16,583 bases of DNA from MED-G17 sp963991985 (GCA_963991985.1 CAXDRX010000028.1:1-16583), one strand, 5' to 3'; counted from the stretch's first letter, positions 1-6,593 are shown. Notes: generated by a model not told the origin, from the sequence alone. Numbers and translations: made by a program.

Positions 1-44
1 ACAACAACCAACAAAACCTAAACTGCATTAAAACGCAGCTTAGC
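1..44 (-). terminator. Probable Rho-independent terminator of the ParB-methyltransferase gene
   Basis: Read on the minus strand, 44-17 forms a stem of nine pairs, one of them G.U (CTAAGCTGC pairing with GCAGTTTAG), around an 8-nt loop. The run TTTTGTTGG follows. It sits about 30 nt past the stop codon of the minus-strand methyltransferase gene, where a terminator is expected. The T-run is short (four T, then mixed), so strength is uncertain. The sequence could instead be part of a dispersed repeat that continues beyond the window edge. Confidence 0.5.
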
Positions 45-75
45 TAAACCGTTATGAATAATTAAAGTAATTTTT

Positions 76-1440
76 TCAACTTATATAGTTATTCAAATCG
101 TAACCAACAAAGTTTCGTTCTAATACATCACAAACCCTTCCAACATTTCCACTACCACAGAATGGGTCTAATACCAAATCACCTATTTCAGAAGTTTGAA
201 GAATTGGTAGTGTAATAATCTGTTTTGGGAATGGTGCGATGTGTTCTCCATCAATATCTAAATTCTGATTAGCAACCGCAGTTCTAACTATTTCTTCATT
301 CCAAAAATCACCCATATTTTTTCCCTCTGATTTTGGTAAGTATGGAGATATTGTTGAAGAATAAGTTCCATCAGATTTTCTATGGCGAGGTGGTAGTGAT
401 ATTTTAGAATCTGAGTTTAATTTGGTTGGTGTTCGGTTGTATAAATAATTTTTTGATTTAACTAAATGAAAAATGAATTCATATGATGGAGTAAGGTTTG
501 ATTTTGATGATGAGGGTTTAGGATTTGTTTTACTCCAAATAATTGTATTTCTGAGAATCCATCCATCAGATTTTAATCTATCAACAACTCGATGAGGTAC
601 GTTCTGTAAATCACCATTTAGAAATGTATCACCTAAATTTAAAAAGAAAGAACCCTTATCACTTAGAACTCTCTTGCAATCTTTGAAATGATTAGAAAGA
701 TTAACTACAAATTCTTCAGATGTTTTTTCATTACCTAACCCACCTTCATCAGAATATAAACGTTTGTTCCAATAAGGTGGAGATGTGAAAATAGTTTGAA
801 CTTCACCATCTTTCAGTTCACTCATATCATTTGAAGATTTTTGATAAAATCTCCATTTATGAATTTCAACTCCTACTCTATTTCTTTTTTCTCTACTCTT
901 ATTTTCATTTACTTCTCTTTGTGTTTGAGTATATGATTGTCTTATAGTTAATACACCCTTATCAATCATTTCAATATGATTAGGATTATTTTTTCTAATA
1001 AAAAGTAGTTTACCTAAAGATGATGATGAAACACCAATCTGAGAAGATATTTCATCTCTCTTACTATAACCTTTGTTCTGCGGAACAGAAGTTAAATCTG
1101 TTCTCATTCCTTGTTTATTTTGAAAATGGTTTTCTAAAATATCATATTCAGAAAGTATCTCTTTGGTTGACTTTACTCTCTGCTTATTGAAATGAACCAA
1201 ATACAACTCAGTTTCATTTTCACTAATATCTCTAACCTCAACATCAACTTCTTCCCATTTTAGAATCTTAATAGCTTCAAACCTTCTGTGTCCACTTAAA
1301 ATTTGATTGTTTTTATTAAGAATTAATGGTTGTAATAATCCAACCTCATCAATTGACTTAACCAAATCATTGATATTACTCAAATTATATATCTCTGAGT
1401 TTTTTGGATGTGGTTTAATATCTGATACTTTAAATCTCAT
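76..1440 (-). CDS. ParB-like nuclease domain fused to a DNA methyltransferase (beta-class, N4-cytosine or N6-adenine)
   Basis: The protein has 454 aa from the chosen ATG. Residues 1-70 look like a ParB/Srx-type domain with the GHRR motif at 50-53. Residues about 125-150 resemble a helix-turn-helix. The C-terminal half is a SAM-dependent DNA methyltransferase: the catalytic TSPPYW motif is at 219-224 and the SAM-binding DPFCGSG motif at 425-431. That order, catalytic motif first, defines the beta class, and SPPY is most often seen in N4-cytosine enzymes. No restriction endonuclease gene is visible, so it is probably an orphan enzyme of a phage, plasmid or island, used for self-protection or regulation. 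The reading frame continues upstream to a TTG at 1488, but ATG at 1440 starts directly at the conserved ParB domain. It is divergent from the small-gene operon that follows, and visibly AT-rich compared with the genes after 3400. Confidence 0.85.
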   Translation of the reverse strand: MRFKVSDIKPHPKNSEIYNLSNINDLVKSIDEVGLLQPLILNKNNQILSGHRRFEAIKILKWEEVDVEVRDISENETELYLVHFNKQRVKSTKEILSEYDILENHFQNKQGMRTDLTSVPQNKGYSKRDEISSQIGVSSSSLGKLLFIRKNNPNHIEMIDKGVLTIRQSYTQTQREVNENKSREKRNRVGVEIHKWRFYQKSSNDMSELKDGEVQTIFTSPPYWNKRLYSDEGGLGNEKTSEEFVVNLSNHFKDCKRVLSDKGSFFLNLGDTFLNGDLQNVPHRVVDRLKSDGWILRNTIIWSKTNPKPSSSKSNLTPSYEFIFHLVKSKNYLYNRTPTKLNSDSKISLPPRHRKSDGTYSSTISPYLPKSEGKNMGDFWNEEIVRTAVANQNLDIDGEHIAPFPKQIITLPILQTSEIGDLVLDPFCGSGNVGRVCDVLERNFVGYDLNNYIS

Positions 1441-1667
1441 ATAAGGTTGATTGGTTCGCAATCTAATAAAATGGTATAGGATATGCAAGAAGATTGATTA
1501 AAAGGTATTTAAAACCCTTCCTGAGATGATAAATGATGATTCATATCACTTTGTAATATTTTTTGATGTTTTCAGATGTTTTTTAGTGTTATTAATAAAA
1601 TTCCAATACTTATATACAGATGGATAAACCATCAGATAATTAATTAGAAAACAATACTTATATACAG
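1441..1667. promoter_or_regulatory. Divergent intergenic region between methyltransferase gene and small-gene operon
   Basis: These 227 nt separate a minus-strand and a plus-strand gene, so they must hold promoters in both directions. No perfect TAnnTTTG box is seen. A TACCTTTT on the minus strand near 1503-1510 is the closest match. The plus-strand side carries the duplicated leader with a TTATATA core described separately. The short repeat CAGATGTTTT and related T-rich words occur near 1565-1582. Confidence 0.4.
1604..1628 (+). repeat. 25-bp perfect direct repeat, copy 1 (with a 7-codon minigene)
   Basis: The 25 bases here are repeated exactly at 1652-1676, 48 bp downstream. The repeat begins CAATACTTATATACAGATGG and ends in ATAAA, so each copy contains an ATG followed by codons for Asp and Lys. 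In this copy the ATG at 1620 opens a 7-codon frame (MDKPSDN) that stops at 1643. It looks like a duplicated promoter/start region whose first copy lost its gene, or a short leader minigene. Confidence 0.8.
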
Positions 1668-1676
1668 ATGGATAAA
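1652..1676 (+). repeat. 25-bp perfect direct repeat, copy 2 (start of the 43-aa gene)
   Basis: This is the second exact copy of the 25-bp unit at 1604-1628. Its ATG at 1668 starts a real-looking 43-aa frame. The TTATATA core lies only a few bases before the ATG, so if it is a -10 box the transcript would be nearly leaderless. It could also be an operator bound by a regulator. Confidence 0.8.
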
Positions 1677-1799
1677 TCAGAATTTCAAAAGAAAATCAAA
1701 ACAGATAAAGATTTCAGAGATGAGTTTGTTATTCAATTAAAGAAAGAATTAAATCAACTACTAAAATCAAAAAAGAAATATGTTAAAAGAGAAAGTTAA
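1668..1799 (+). CDS. Small basic protein of 43 aa, unknown function
   Basis: ATG at 1668 opens a 43-codon frame ending with TAA at 1797-1799. It begins MDKSEFQKK and is lysine-rich throughout, with a predicted helical, amphipathic character. I do not recognise a family. It overlaps the start of the next gene (ATG 1780) by 20 nt in another frame, which suggests translational coupling and membership of the same operon. Base composition matches the neighbouring small genes. The frame is short, so it could be a chance ORF. The overlap with the next gene and the duplicated start region are the reasons to keep it. Confidence 0.45.
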   Translation: MDKSEFQKKIKTDKDFRDEFVIQLKKELNQLLKSKKKYVKRES

Positions 1800-2307
1800 T
1801 CAAGCGTTTGAATCATTCAATGTTGAGGGATTATTGGGTGTATTAGAGGAACAATATGGTAGAAAATTTATGTTGGAATATTCTGATGTATTTTACCTAT
1901 GGTATTGTGTACAGAGAAATATGGTTAAGGAAAACATAACTGATATTAAGAACTACTTAAATATCAATAATGTATTCGATAATAAAACACAAACTGATAG
2001 TACAGTAAGAAGATATTTTAAGTTCAGAAACTTACTGCCAGACCTTAGTGAATCACAACATAGGAGATTAAATAAAGCGAATCAGTTCTTAAATCCATTA
2101 GTTAATTTTCAATCTGTTGGAAATAAAACATTGGGTATAATCAAAGAAGAAGAAACTAAAACCAATAATGTAATTGATATCACAAAAGGTAATCACACCA
2201 TTATCGCTAAGATTGATTCTGAAGGGATGATTAGTTGGAGAAACTTTGATTTAACAGAGAATCAAATAGATTGGATAGAAACGAATAATATAAAATATGA
2301 GGGATAA
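1780..2307 (+). CDS. Hypothetical protein, 175 aa (accessory region)
   Basis: This is a complete frame from ATG to TAA, and no family is recognised. It is hydrophilic, without a signal peptide or membrane segment. The N-terminal two thirds (about 1-125) look helical with many charged residues, including LSESQHRRLNKANQF near 93-107. The C-terminal part (about 133-170) looks like a small beta-rich piece. It may be a nucleic-acid or replication accessory protein of a mobile element, but that is only inferred from context. It overlaps the 43-aa frame by 20 nt and is followed after 2 nt by the acidic 108-aa gene, so it belongs to one operon. Codon use is strongly A/T-ending like its neighbours and unlike the genes after 3400. 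Confidence 0.75.
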   Translation: MLKEKVNQAFESFNVEGLLGVLEEQYGRKFMLEYSDVFYLWYCVQRNMVKENITDIKNYLNINNVFDNKTQTDSTVRRYFKFRNLLPDLSESQHRRLNKANQFLNPLVNFQSVGNKTLGIIKEEETKTNNVIDITKGNHTIIAKIDSEGMISWRNFDLTENQIDWIETNNIKYEG

Positions 2308-2309
2308 AA

Positions 2310-2636
2310 ATGATTGGATACTATAGTACAATACTTAAAGATAAGGATGTATCATCTAACGTAAAGAGAATGATATTAATGGAAAGAGCTGGATTAAAAG
2401 TTCCACCAAACAAAAAGAACGATGCAGAGGAAGAATTAGATAAAACCAAACTCAAAGATGATGCTTTAGAAAAAACATTTTCAGATGTAAAAGATGATGA
2501 GTTTGAATATGAGTTAGAAGAAATCATCAAAGAATTAGAAGATTATATTGATGATAAAGAAGAAGAAGAAATGAACGAAGAAGAAGATGTAGTGGATTTT
2601 TTAAAGAACATCGACTTCGATTGTGTATGTAAATAA
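2310..2636 (+). CDS. Very acidic small protein, 108 aa, unknown
   Basis: The frame runs from ATG to TAA and starts 2 nt after the previous stop. By hand count it has 35 Asp/Glu against 17 Lys/Arg, with the acidity concentrated in residues 58-98, including runs such as KEEEEMNEEED. The first 35 residues are nearly neutral and may form a small folded part. No membrane segment is present. The last residues include two cysteines (DCVCK). Acidic proteins of this size in phages include scaffolding proteins, DNA mimics and inhibitors of host enzymes, but nothing here identifies which. The operon position suggests expression together with the 175-aa protein and the HTH protein. Confidence 0.7.
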   Translation: MIGYYSTILKDKDVSSNVKRMILMERAGLKVPPNKKNDAEEELDKTKLKDDALEKTFSDVKDDEFEYELEEIIKELEDYIDDKEEEEMNEEEDVVDFLKNIDFDCVCK

Positions 2637-2685
2637 TAATCAAAGAATATCTGTATATCCGAATATCCAAAAAACCAATATTAAT

Positions 2686-2946
2686 ATGAATGAATTAGAA
2701 ACATTTAGAATCATTGGTGTTGATGTAAAGAAACTCAACTCCAAACCAATCCATAATAGGATAGAAACTGAAAAACTATTGGGAGTTACGAACCAAACAT
2801 TAAATAAGTTTAAAAAGAAAGGTTGGATTAAAACTTCTAAGTATAAGAATAGAAGTTATTTCACAACCCAATCAATAATAGAATGTATTAAATATCAACT
2901 CCAAAGCGATAGAGTAAATAGTGAATGGAGAGATATTTGGAACTAA
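2686..2946 (+). CDS. Small helix-turn-helix DNA-binding protein (MerR/excisionase-like)
   Basis: The protein has 86 aa from ATG at 2686. The same frame is open further upstream to a GTG at 2623, which would overlap the previous gene by 14 nt and give 107 aa. The ATG is preferred because of its start type and because the conserved part lies after it. The segment IETEKLLGVTNQTLNKFKKK followed by GW, then a basic stretch and YFTTQSIIECI, has the layout of the HTH_17/excisionase family: helix-turn-helix, then a wing-like basic turn, then a helix. Such proteins act as excisionases or small regulators in phages and integrative elements. It is the last gene before the gene-poor iteron region, so it is the natural candidate to bind there; that link is inferred. 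Confidence 0.65.
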   Translation: MNELETFRIIGVDVKKLNSKPIHNRIETEKLLGVTNQTLNKFKKKGWIKTSKYKNRSYFTTQSIIECIKYQLQSDRVNSEWRDIWN

Positions 2947-2981
2947 AATATCACCTCAACATAGTTCCAATCTGTGGATAT

Positions 2982-3043
2982 GATGAGAGGGGTGGGGGCA
3001 TTTTAACGTAAACCCAACGAAACTTTTTTCCAACCCTCTCATC
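2982..3043. repeat. 10-bp perfect inverted repeat with 42-nt spacer
   Basis: GATGAGAGGG at 2982-2991 is the exact reverse complement of CCCTCTCATC at 3034-3043. The spacer contains a G-rich run and a pyrimidine-rich tract (CTTTTTTCC). It starts 35 nt after the stop of the HTH gene, so it could fold in the transcript. The loop is too long for a classic terminator, which fits a structured RNA, an origin or a protein-binding pair better. Confidence 0.6.
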
Positions 3044-3129
3044 TTTTACCTTTTTATATCGGAGTCAAAAATTTTGTCATATAAAAACTCCCCTCTACTA
3101 CATATATTTCAGTAACTATAAGGGTTGCA

Positions 3130-3142
3130 GAGGTTTAACCTC
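3130..3142. repeat. 13-bp palindrome GAGGTT-T-AACCTC
   Basis: Two perfect 6-bp arms surround one central T. A flanking GTT (3124-3126) and AAC (3143-3145) could extend the pairing past a 3-nt bulge. It may be a dimeric regulator site or a hairpin. It lies about 37 bp before the TATCTTTG box. Confidence 0.5.
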
Positions 3143-3178
3143 AACTGACAAAATGTCGTAAATCACAAATTACTTTAT

Positions 3179-3186
3179 TATCTTTG
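3179..3186 (+). promoter_or_regulatory. Bacteroidota-type -7 box (TATCTTTG) upstream of miaB
   Basis: TATCTTTG matches the TAnnTTTG consensus of the Bacteroidota primary sigma factor. No clear TTTG or TTG lies 19-21 nt upstream (that position reads TGTCGT), so the match is only partial. It is the only good plus-strand box between the HTH gene and miaB and would drive the miaB operon or a lost accessory gene. Confidence 0.45.
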
Positions 3187-3210
3187 TGGCTTATTTGGTA
3201 TGGATTTGGT

Positions 3211-3371
3211 AGTTAACCCCAAAGTTGGGGATAACTCAATTTCACAAAAATTGAAAATGTGAAAGTTAACCCCATCCCAATTTGAAGAAAAATATAAAAG
3301 ATTGAAAAACAAAGGATTAAATAGTGCTGAGGTATTGGAAAAAAGAAAGTTAACCCCAAAGTTAACCCCAA
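3211..3371 (+). repeat. AGTTAACCCC iteron array with a 26-nt hairpin
   Basis: Four direct copies of AGTTAACCCC lie at 3211-3220, 3264-3273, 3348-3357 and 3360-3369. The last two are a tandem 12-mer (AGTTAACCCCAA twice). A fifth, inverted copy (TTGGGGATAACT, 3225-3236) pairs with the first one as a 12-bp stem with one mismatch and a 2-nt loop. Start-to-start distances are 53, 84 and 12 bp, close to whole helical turns (about 5, 8 and 1). The repeat falls in different reading frames (VNP at the first, LTP at the others), so it is kept at the DNA level. The last two copies lie inside the 5' end of the miaB reading frame. Confidence 0.75.
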
Positions 3372-4801
3372 AAAATCCAAACGAATACAATGGTGAAGTA
3401 ATTGATAATCAATCAGTTAAATCAAAAAACACCAACACAAAAAAATTGTACATTGAAAGTTATGGCTGTGCTATGAACTTTGCCGATAGTGAAGTGGTGG
3501 CAAGCATCATGGGAAAACACGGCTATGACCTTACGGACAATGAGTTTGATGCAGATTTGGTATTTCTCAACACATGTTCTATCCGGGACAATGCTGAACA
3601 ACGTATTCGCCACCGACTCAGTGCGCTAAAAAACAACAAAAAGAAAAATAGGGCGCTCAAAGTGGGTATACTGGGTTGTATGGCGGAACGGCTAAAAACA
3701 CAACTTTTGGAAGAAGAAAAATTGGTCGATATTGTGGCGGGCCCTGACGCCTACCGGGATTTGCCGCATTTGGTTTCTGCATTGGAAGACCAGCAGAAAG
3801 CGATCAATGTATTGCTGAGTTTGGAGGAAACGTATGGAGACATCCAACCCACTCGCCTGCAAAGCAATGGGGTAACAGCCTTTATCTCCATCATGCGGGG
3901 CTGCGACAATATGTGTACTTTTTGTGTGGTGCCCTTTACACGGGGCAGAGAGCGCAGCCGGGACCCCGAAAGTATCTCCCGAGAAGTGGCCGACCTACAA
4001 AAACACAATTACAAAGAAGTTACCCTTTTGGGCCAAAATGTAGATAGCTACCTTTGGTTTGGTGGCGGTCCCAAAAAAGAATATGCCAAATTGAGCCCCG
4101 AAGAACAAGCGGAGTCGGTAAACTTTGCCAAATTGTTGGAAAAAATTGCTTTGCAGGCACCCGAAATGCGGATACGCTTTTCGACGTCGCACCCCAAAGA
4201 CATCACCGACGAGGTGCTCTATACGTTAAAAAAATATGACAATCTCTGCAACTATATTCATTTTCCAGCTCAATCCGGAAGTTCGAGAATTTTGGAAAAA
4301 ATGAATCGAACCTACGACCGCCAATGGTACATGGATAAGGTGAAACGCATTCGTGAAATATTGCCTCAATGTGGCATTAGCTGCGATATCATTACTGGGT
4401 TTTGTAGCGAAACAGAGGAAGAACACCAAGAAACCCTTTCCTTGATGGAATGGGCTGATTTTGATTTTTCATACATGTACTTCTACTCCGAACGTCCAGG
4501 TACACTTGCGGCGCGCAAATACGAAGACGATGTGCCCGAGGCTACCAAAAGAAGACGCTTGAGCGAAGTGATTGACTTGCAAAATAGAATTTCACAAAAG
4601 AAAAATGCCGCTCGCGTAGGGCAAACTTTTGACGTTTTGATCGAGCGCAATTCTAAAAAATCCCAAGACGATTTTATGGGACGCACCGACGAAAACATCA
4701 GTACTATCTTCCCAAAAGAAGATTATAAGGTCGGGGATCGAGTAAAAGTATTGATTGAGAAAAGTACCACCACAAGTTTAATTGGAAAAGTAGTAAGCTA
4801 A
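3302..4801 (+). CDS. miaB: tRNA-2-methylthio-N6-dimethylallyladenosine synthase MiaB, with atypical N-terminal extension
   Basis: MiaB is a radical-SAM enzyme that adds the 2-methylthio group to i6A37 in tRNAs reading UNN codons. From the TTG at 3302 the frame is 499 aa. The N-terminal Fe-S domain has the three expected cysteines (SYGC 56, NTC 92, GC 126). The radical-SAM cluster is CDNMCTFC (C201, C205, C208). A C-terminal TRAM domain covers about 432-497. Residues 48 onward (KKLYIESYGCAMN) match MiaB at once. The first 40 or so residues are encoded by AT-rich, iteron-bearing DNA of the accessory region and do not look like MiaB. No ATG lies between 3302 and the conserved start, so the true start is unclear; translation could begin at 3302 or at a later non-ATG codon. 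The gene heads an operon: the next gene begins 3 nt after its stop. Confidence 0.93.
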   Translation: MKNKGLNSAEVLEKRKLTPKLTPKNPNEYNGEVIDNQSVKSKNTNTKKLYIESYGCAMNFADSEVVASIMGKHGYDLTDNEFDADLVFLNTCSIRDNAEQRIRHRLSALKNNKKKNRALKVGILGCMAERLKTQLLEEEKLVDIVAGPDAYRDLPHLVSALEDQQKAINVLLSLEETYGDIQPTRLQSNGVTAFISIMRGCDNMCTFCVVPFTRGRERSRDPESISREVADLQKHNYKEVTLLGQNVDSYLWFGGGPKKEYAKLSPEEQAESVNFAKLLEKIALQAPEMRIRFSTSHPKDITDEVLYTLKKYDNLCNYIHFPAQSGSSRILEKMNRTYDRQWYMDKVKRIREILPQCGISCDIITGFCSETEEEHQETLSLMEWADFDFSYMYFYSERPGTLAARKYEDDVPEATKRRRLSEVIDLQNRISQKKNAARVGQTFDVLIERNSKKSQDDFMGRTDENISTIFPKEDYKVGDRVKVLIEKSTTTSLIGKVVS

Positions 4802-4804
4802 GTA

Positions 4805-6106
4805 GTGAATTTACAACAAATCAAACAACGATATGGAATCATCGGCAATAGTCCTCGACTCAACTATGCATTGGAAACAGCTACCAAAGTAGCCCCCACC
4901 GAACTCACCGTGTATATCCAAGGAGAAAGTGGGGTTGGGAAAGAGTCTTTTTCCAAAATCATTCACGACCAAAGTACCCGCAAACACAAACCCTTTATTG
5001 CCATCAACAGTGGCGCCATTCCTGAGGGAACCATCAACTCGGAACTTTTTGGACACGAAAAAGGCGCTTTTACTGGAGCTGTTGATACCCGCAAAGGCTA
5101 TTTTGAAACGGCCAATGGCGGTACCCTCTTCCTCGACGAAATAGGAGAACTGCCAATGGAAACCCAAGCGCGTCTTTTACGTCTTCTTGAGTATGGGGAG
5201 TTTATCAAAGTTGGCTCTTCCCAGGTGCAAAAAACCGATGTACGCATCATTGCAGCTACCAACAAGGATCTTTTGAAAGAAGCCGAAAATGGCAAATTTC
5301 GGGAAGACCTGTATTACCGACTGAGCACTTTGCCCCTCTTTGTACCACCCTTGCGCCAGCGCAAAGAAGACATTTTGTTGCTTTTTCGAAAATTTACCTT
5401 CGACTGCCAAGAAAAGTATCGCAACCAAGATTTTGAACTTTCGCCTGAAGCAGAAGAAATATTGACAAATTTTGCTTGGCCGGGCAATATCAGGCAACTC
5501 CGAAATATCACTGAACAAATCTGTATTCTTGAAAAATCTCCCTACATTACTCAAGAGGTAATTCAGCATTATCTGCCCAACAGCAAAACCAGTTTGCCGG
5601 CTTTGAGCAACAAAAATAAAAGGGAAAAGGAAAGTTTCAGTGAGAGAGATATTTTTTATAAAGTACTTTTTGGGTTGAAAAACGATATTTCCGATTTGAA
5701 ACAAATAGTGCTGGAATTGCTTCAGAATAGCCAAGACAAAGAGGCCATCATTCAGAAAAATGAATCGTTGTTGCGCCGTGTCTTGTCTGACGAAGAAGCA
5801 GGTTTAGAAGAAGAAGGATTGGTCATTCATAAGTCCCAAAAAGAAACAGTGTCGGAAGCCCAATTTCATCACCCCCACAAAGAGCCGCCAACGGCGGCAG
5901 ATGAAGAAGAAGACAAACCCATTGTGATTGAGGCAGAACATGTCGTTTCGGAAAATGAAAACTTATTGATCGAAGACAAGGAAATAGAACTCATCAAAAA
6001 GGCACTGTTGAAAAATAATGGTCGAAGAAAAAAAGCGGCCGACGATTTGGGCATATCAGAAAGAACCCTCTACCGAAAAATCAATCAATATGAAATTGAT
6101 ATCTAG
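4805..6106 (+). CDS. Sigma-54-dependent transcriptional activator, AAA+ with Fis-type HTH, no sensor domain
   Basis: The protein has 433 aa. Residues about 10-245 form a sigma-54-interaction AAA+ ATPase: Walker A GESGVGKE (40-47), the sigma-54 contact loop GAFTGA (87-92), Walker B TLFLDEIGE (107-115), and an arginine-finger region REDLYYRLS. The intact GAFTGA implies real contact with RpoN. A long acidic linker of low complexity (about 260-390) follows. The C-terminus is a Fis-like helix-turn-helix, with AADDLGISERTLYRKI near the end. There is no receiver, GAF or PAS domain before the ATPase, so the activity must be controlled by another protein or by expression level. The start is GTG at 4805, 3 nt after miaB, and the 3' end overlaps lptE by 17 nt. 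Its targets cannot be read from this sequence. Confidence 0.92.
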   Translation: MNLQQIKQRYGIIGNSPRLNYALETATKVAPTELTVYIQGESGVGKESFSKIIHDQSTRKHKPFIAINSGAIPEGTINSELFGHEKGAFTGAVDTRKGYFETANGGTLFLDEIGELPMETQARLLRLLEYGEFIKVGSSQVQKTDVRIIAATNKDLLKEAENGKFREDLYYRLSTLPLFVPPLRQRKEDILLLFRKFTFDCQEKYRNQDFELSPEAEEILTNFAWPGNIRQLRNITEQICILEKSPYITQEVIQHYLPNSKTSLPALSNKNKREKESFSERDIFYKVLFGLKNDISDLKQIVLELLQNSQDKEAIIQKNESLLRRVLSDEEAGLEEEGLVIHKSQKETVSEAQFHHPHKEPPTAADEEEDKPIVIEAEHVVSENENLLIEDKEIELIKKALLKNNGRRKKAADDLGISERTLYRKINQYEIDI

Positions 6107-6593
6107 TGCCCAGGTTGGGGCGATCTGTCTCTTTTGGTGTTCCTGTGGAATATACAGTTTCCAGGGAATTTCAATTCCGCCAGACGTGCAAAGCGTCTCG
6201 GTGCAGTACATTGAAAATAATGCAGATTTGGTCAATCCGATACTCAGCCAAATTACCACCGAAAGACTCAAAGACAAATTCATTCAAGAAACCAATTTGA
6301 ATTTGGTAAGTGAAAAGGGCGATTTTGCCTTTAGTGGAGTGATTACCGAATACACGGTTGCGCCGGTAACTGCTGAGCAAGACGCACAAACAACCCTCAA
6401 TAGTCTAACCATCGCCGTGCAGCTAAAAATGACTTGCGAAAAACACGAAGAATTGAGTTTCGACAAAAAATTCAGTAACTTCCAAAATTTTGAAGCTAGT
6501 ACCAATTTTTCCGCAGAGGAAGAAAGATTGGTAGATGCGATATTGGAAAACCTAATCAATGAGATTTTCAACAAGGCAGCCATCAATTGGTAG
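6090..6593 (+). CDS. lptE: LPS-assembly lipoprotein LptE (Bacteroidota type)
   Basis: The protein has 167 aa. LptE is the outer-membrane lipoprotein that plugs the LptD barrel and helps place LPS in the outer leaflet. The start ATG at 6090 overlaps the end of the activator gene. It gives a short hydrophobic signal peptide ending in a lipobox-like FWCSC with the acylated Cys at 19, followed by GIYSFQGISIP, a pattern typical of Bacteroidota LptE. The lipobox is slightly unusual (Cys at -2). The rest matches the family in size and layout: a beta/alpha fold with TERLKDKF near 49-56 and a conserved ending ILENLINEIFNKAAINW. The frame is open further upstream to 6018, but only the 6090 start gives a signal peptide. 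It belongs to the miaB-secG operon. Confidence 0.87.
   Translation: MKLISSAQVGAICLFWCSCGIYSFQGISIPPDVQSVSVQYIENNADLVNPILSQITTERLKDKFIQETNLNLVSEKGDFAFSGVITEYTVAPVTAEQDAQTTLNSLTIAVQLKMTCEKHEELSFDKKFSNFQNFEASTNFSAEEERLVDAILENLINEIFNKAAINW

Larger units (their letters stand above)
2947..3301. other. Gene-poor stretch with inverted repeats (possible origin, operator or ncRNA region)
   Basis: About 355 bp with no convincing gene. It holds a 10-bp perfect inverted repeat with a 42-nt spacer (2982-2991 / 3034-3043), a G-rich run GGGGTGGGGG, a 13-bp palindrome (3130-3142), GACA/TGTC arms at 3147-3157, a TATCTTTG box at 3179-3186, and the first copies of the AGTTAACCCC iteron. No tRNA with an acceptor stem or T-loop was found. 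Confidence 0.6.

Noticed and set aside
1..60. Integron attC-like site at the left edge
   Set aside because: The RYYYAAC/GTTRRRY ends and paired boxes do not fit. A terminator of the minus-strand gene explains the hairpin better.
1604..1676. Possible CRISPR array
   Set aside because: There are only two repeat copies, each contains a start codon, and there are no further units or cas genes.
2947..3200. tRNA or attachment-site tRNA end in the gene-free stretch
   Set aside because: No acceptor stem, anticodon arm or TTCRANY T-loop could be assembled on either strand.
3199..3262. Short frame MDLVVNPKVG... ending just before the frame that leads into miaB
   Set aside because: It has only 20 codons and its content is dictated by the iteron and hairpin DNA. 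It may be a remnant, but there is no support for a gene.
5177..5734. Minus-strand frame of 185 aa inside the sigma-54 activator gene
   Set aside because: It lies fully antisense to clear AAA+ motifs, has no recognisable domain and no promoter; it is a shadow frame.
6018..6089. Upstream extension of lptE to 6018
   Set aside because: It would overlap the HTH of the activator and bury the signal peptide; ATG 6090 gives the lipoprotein start.
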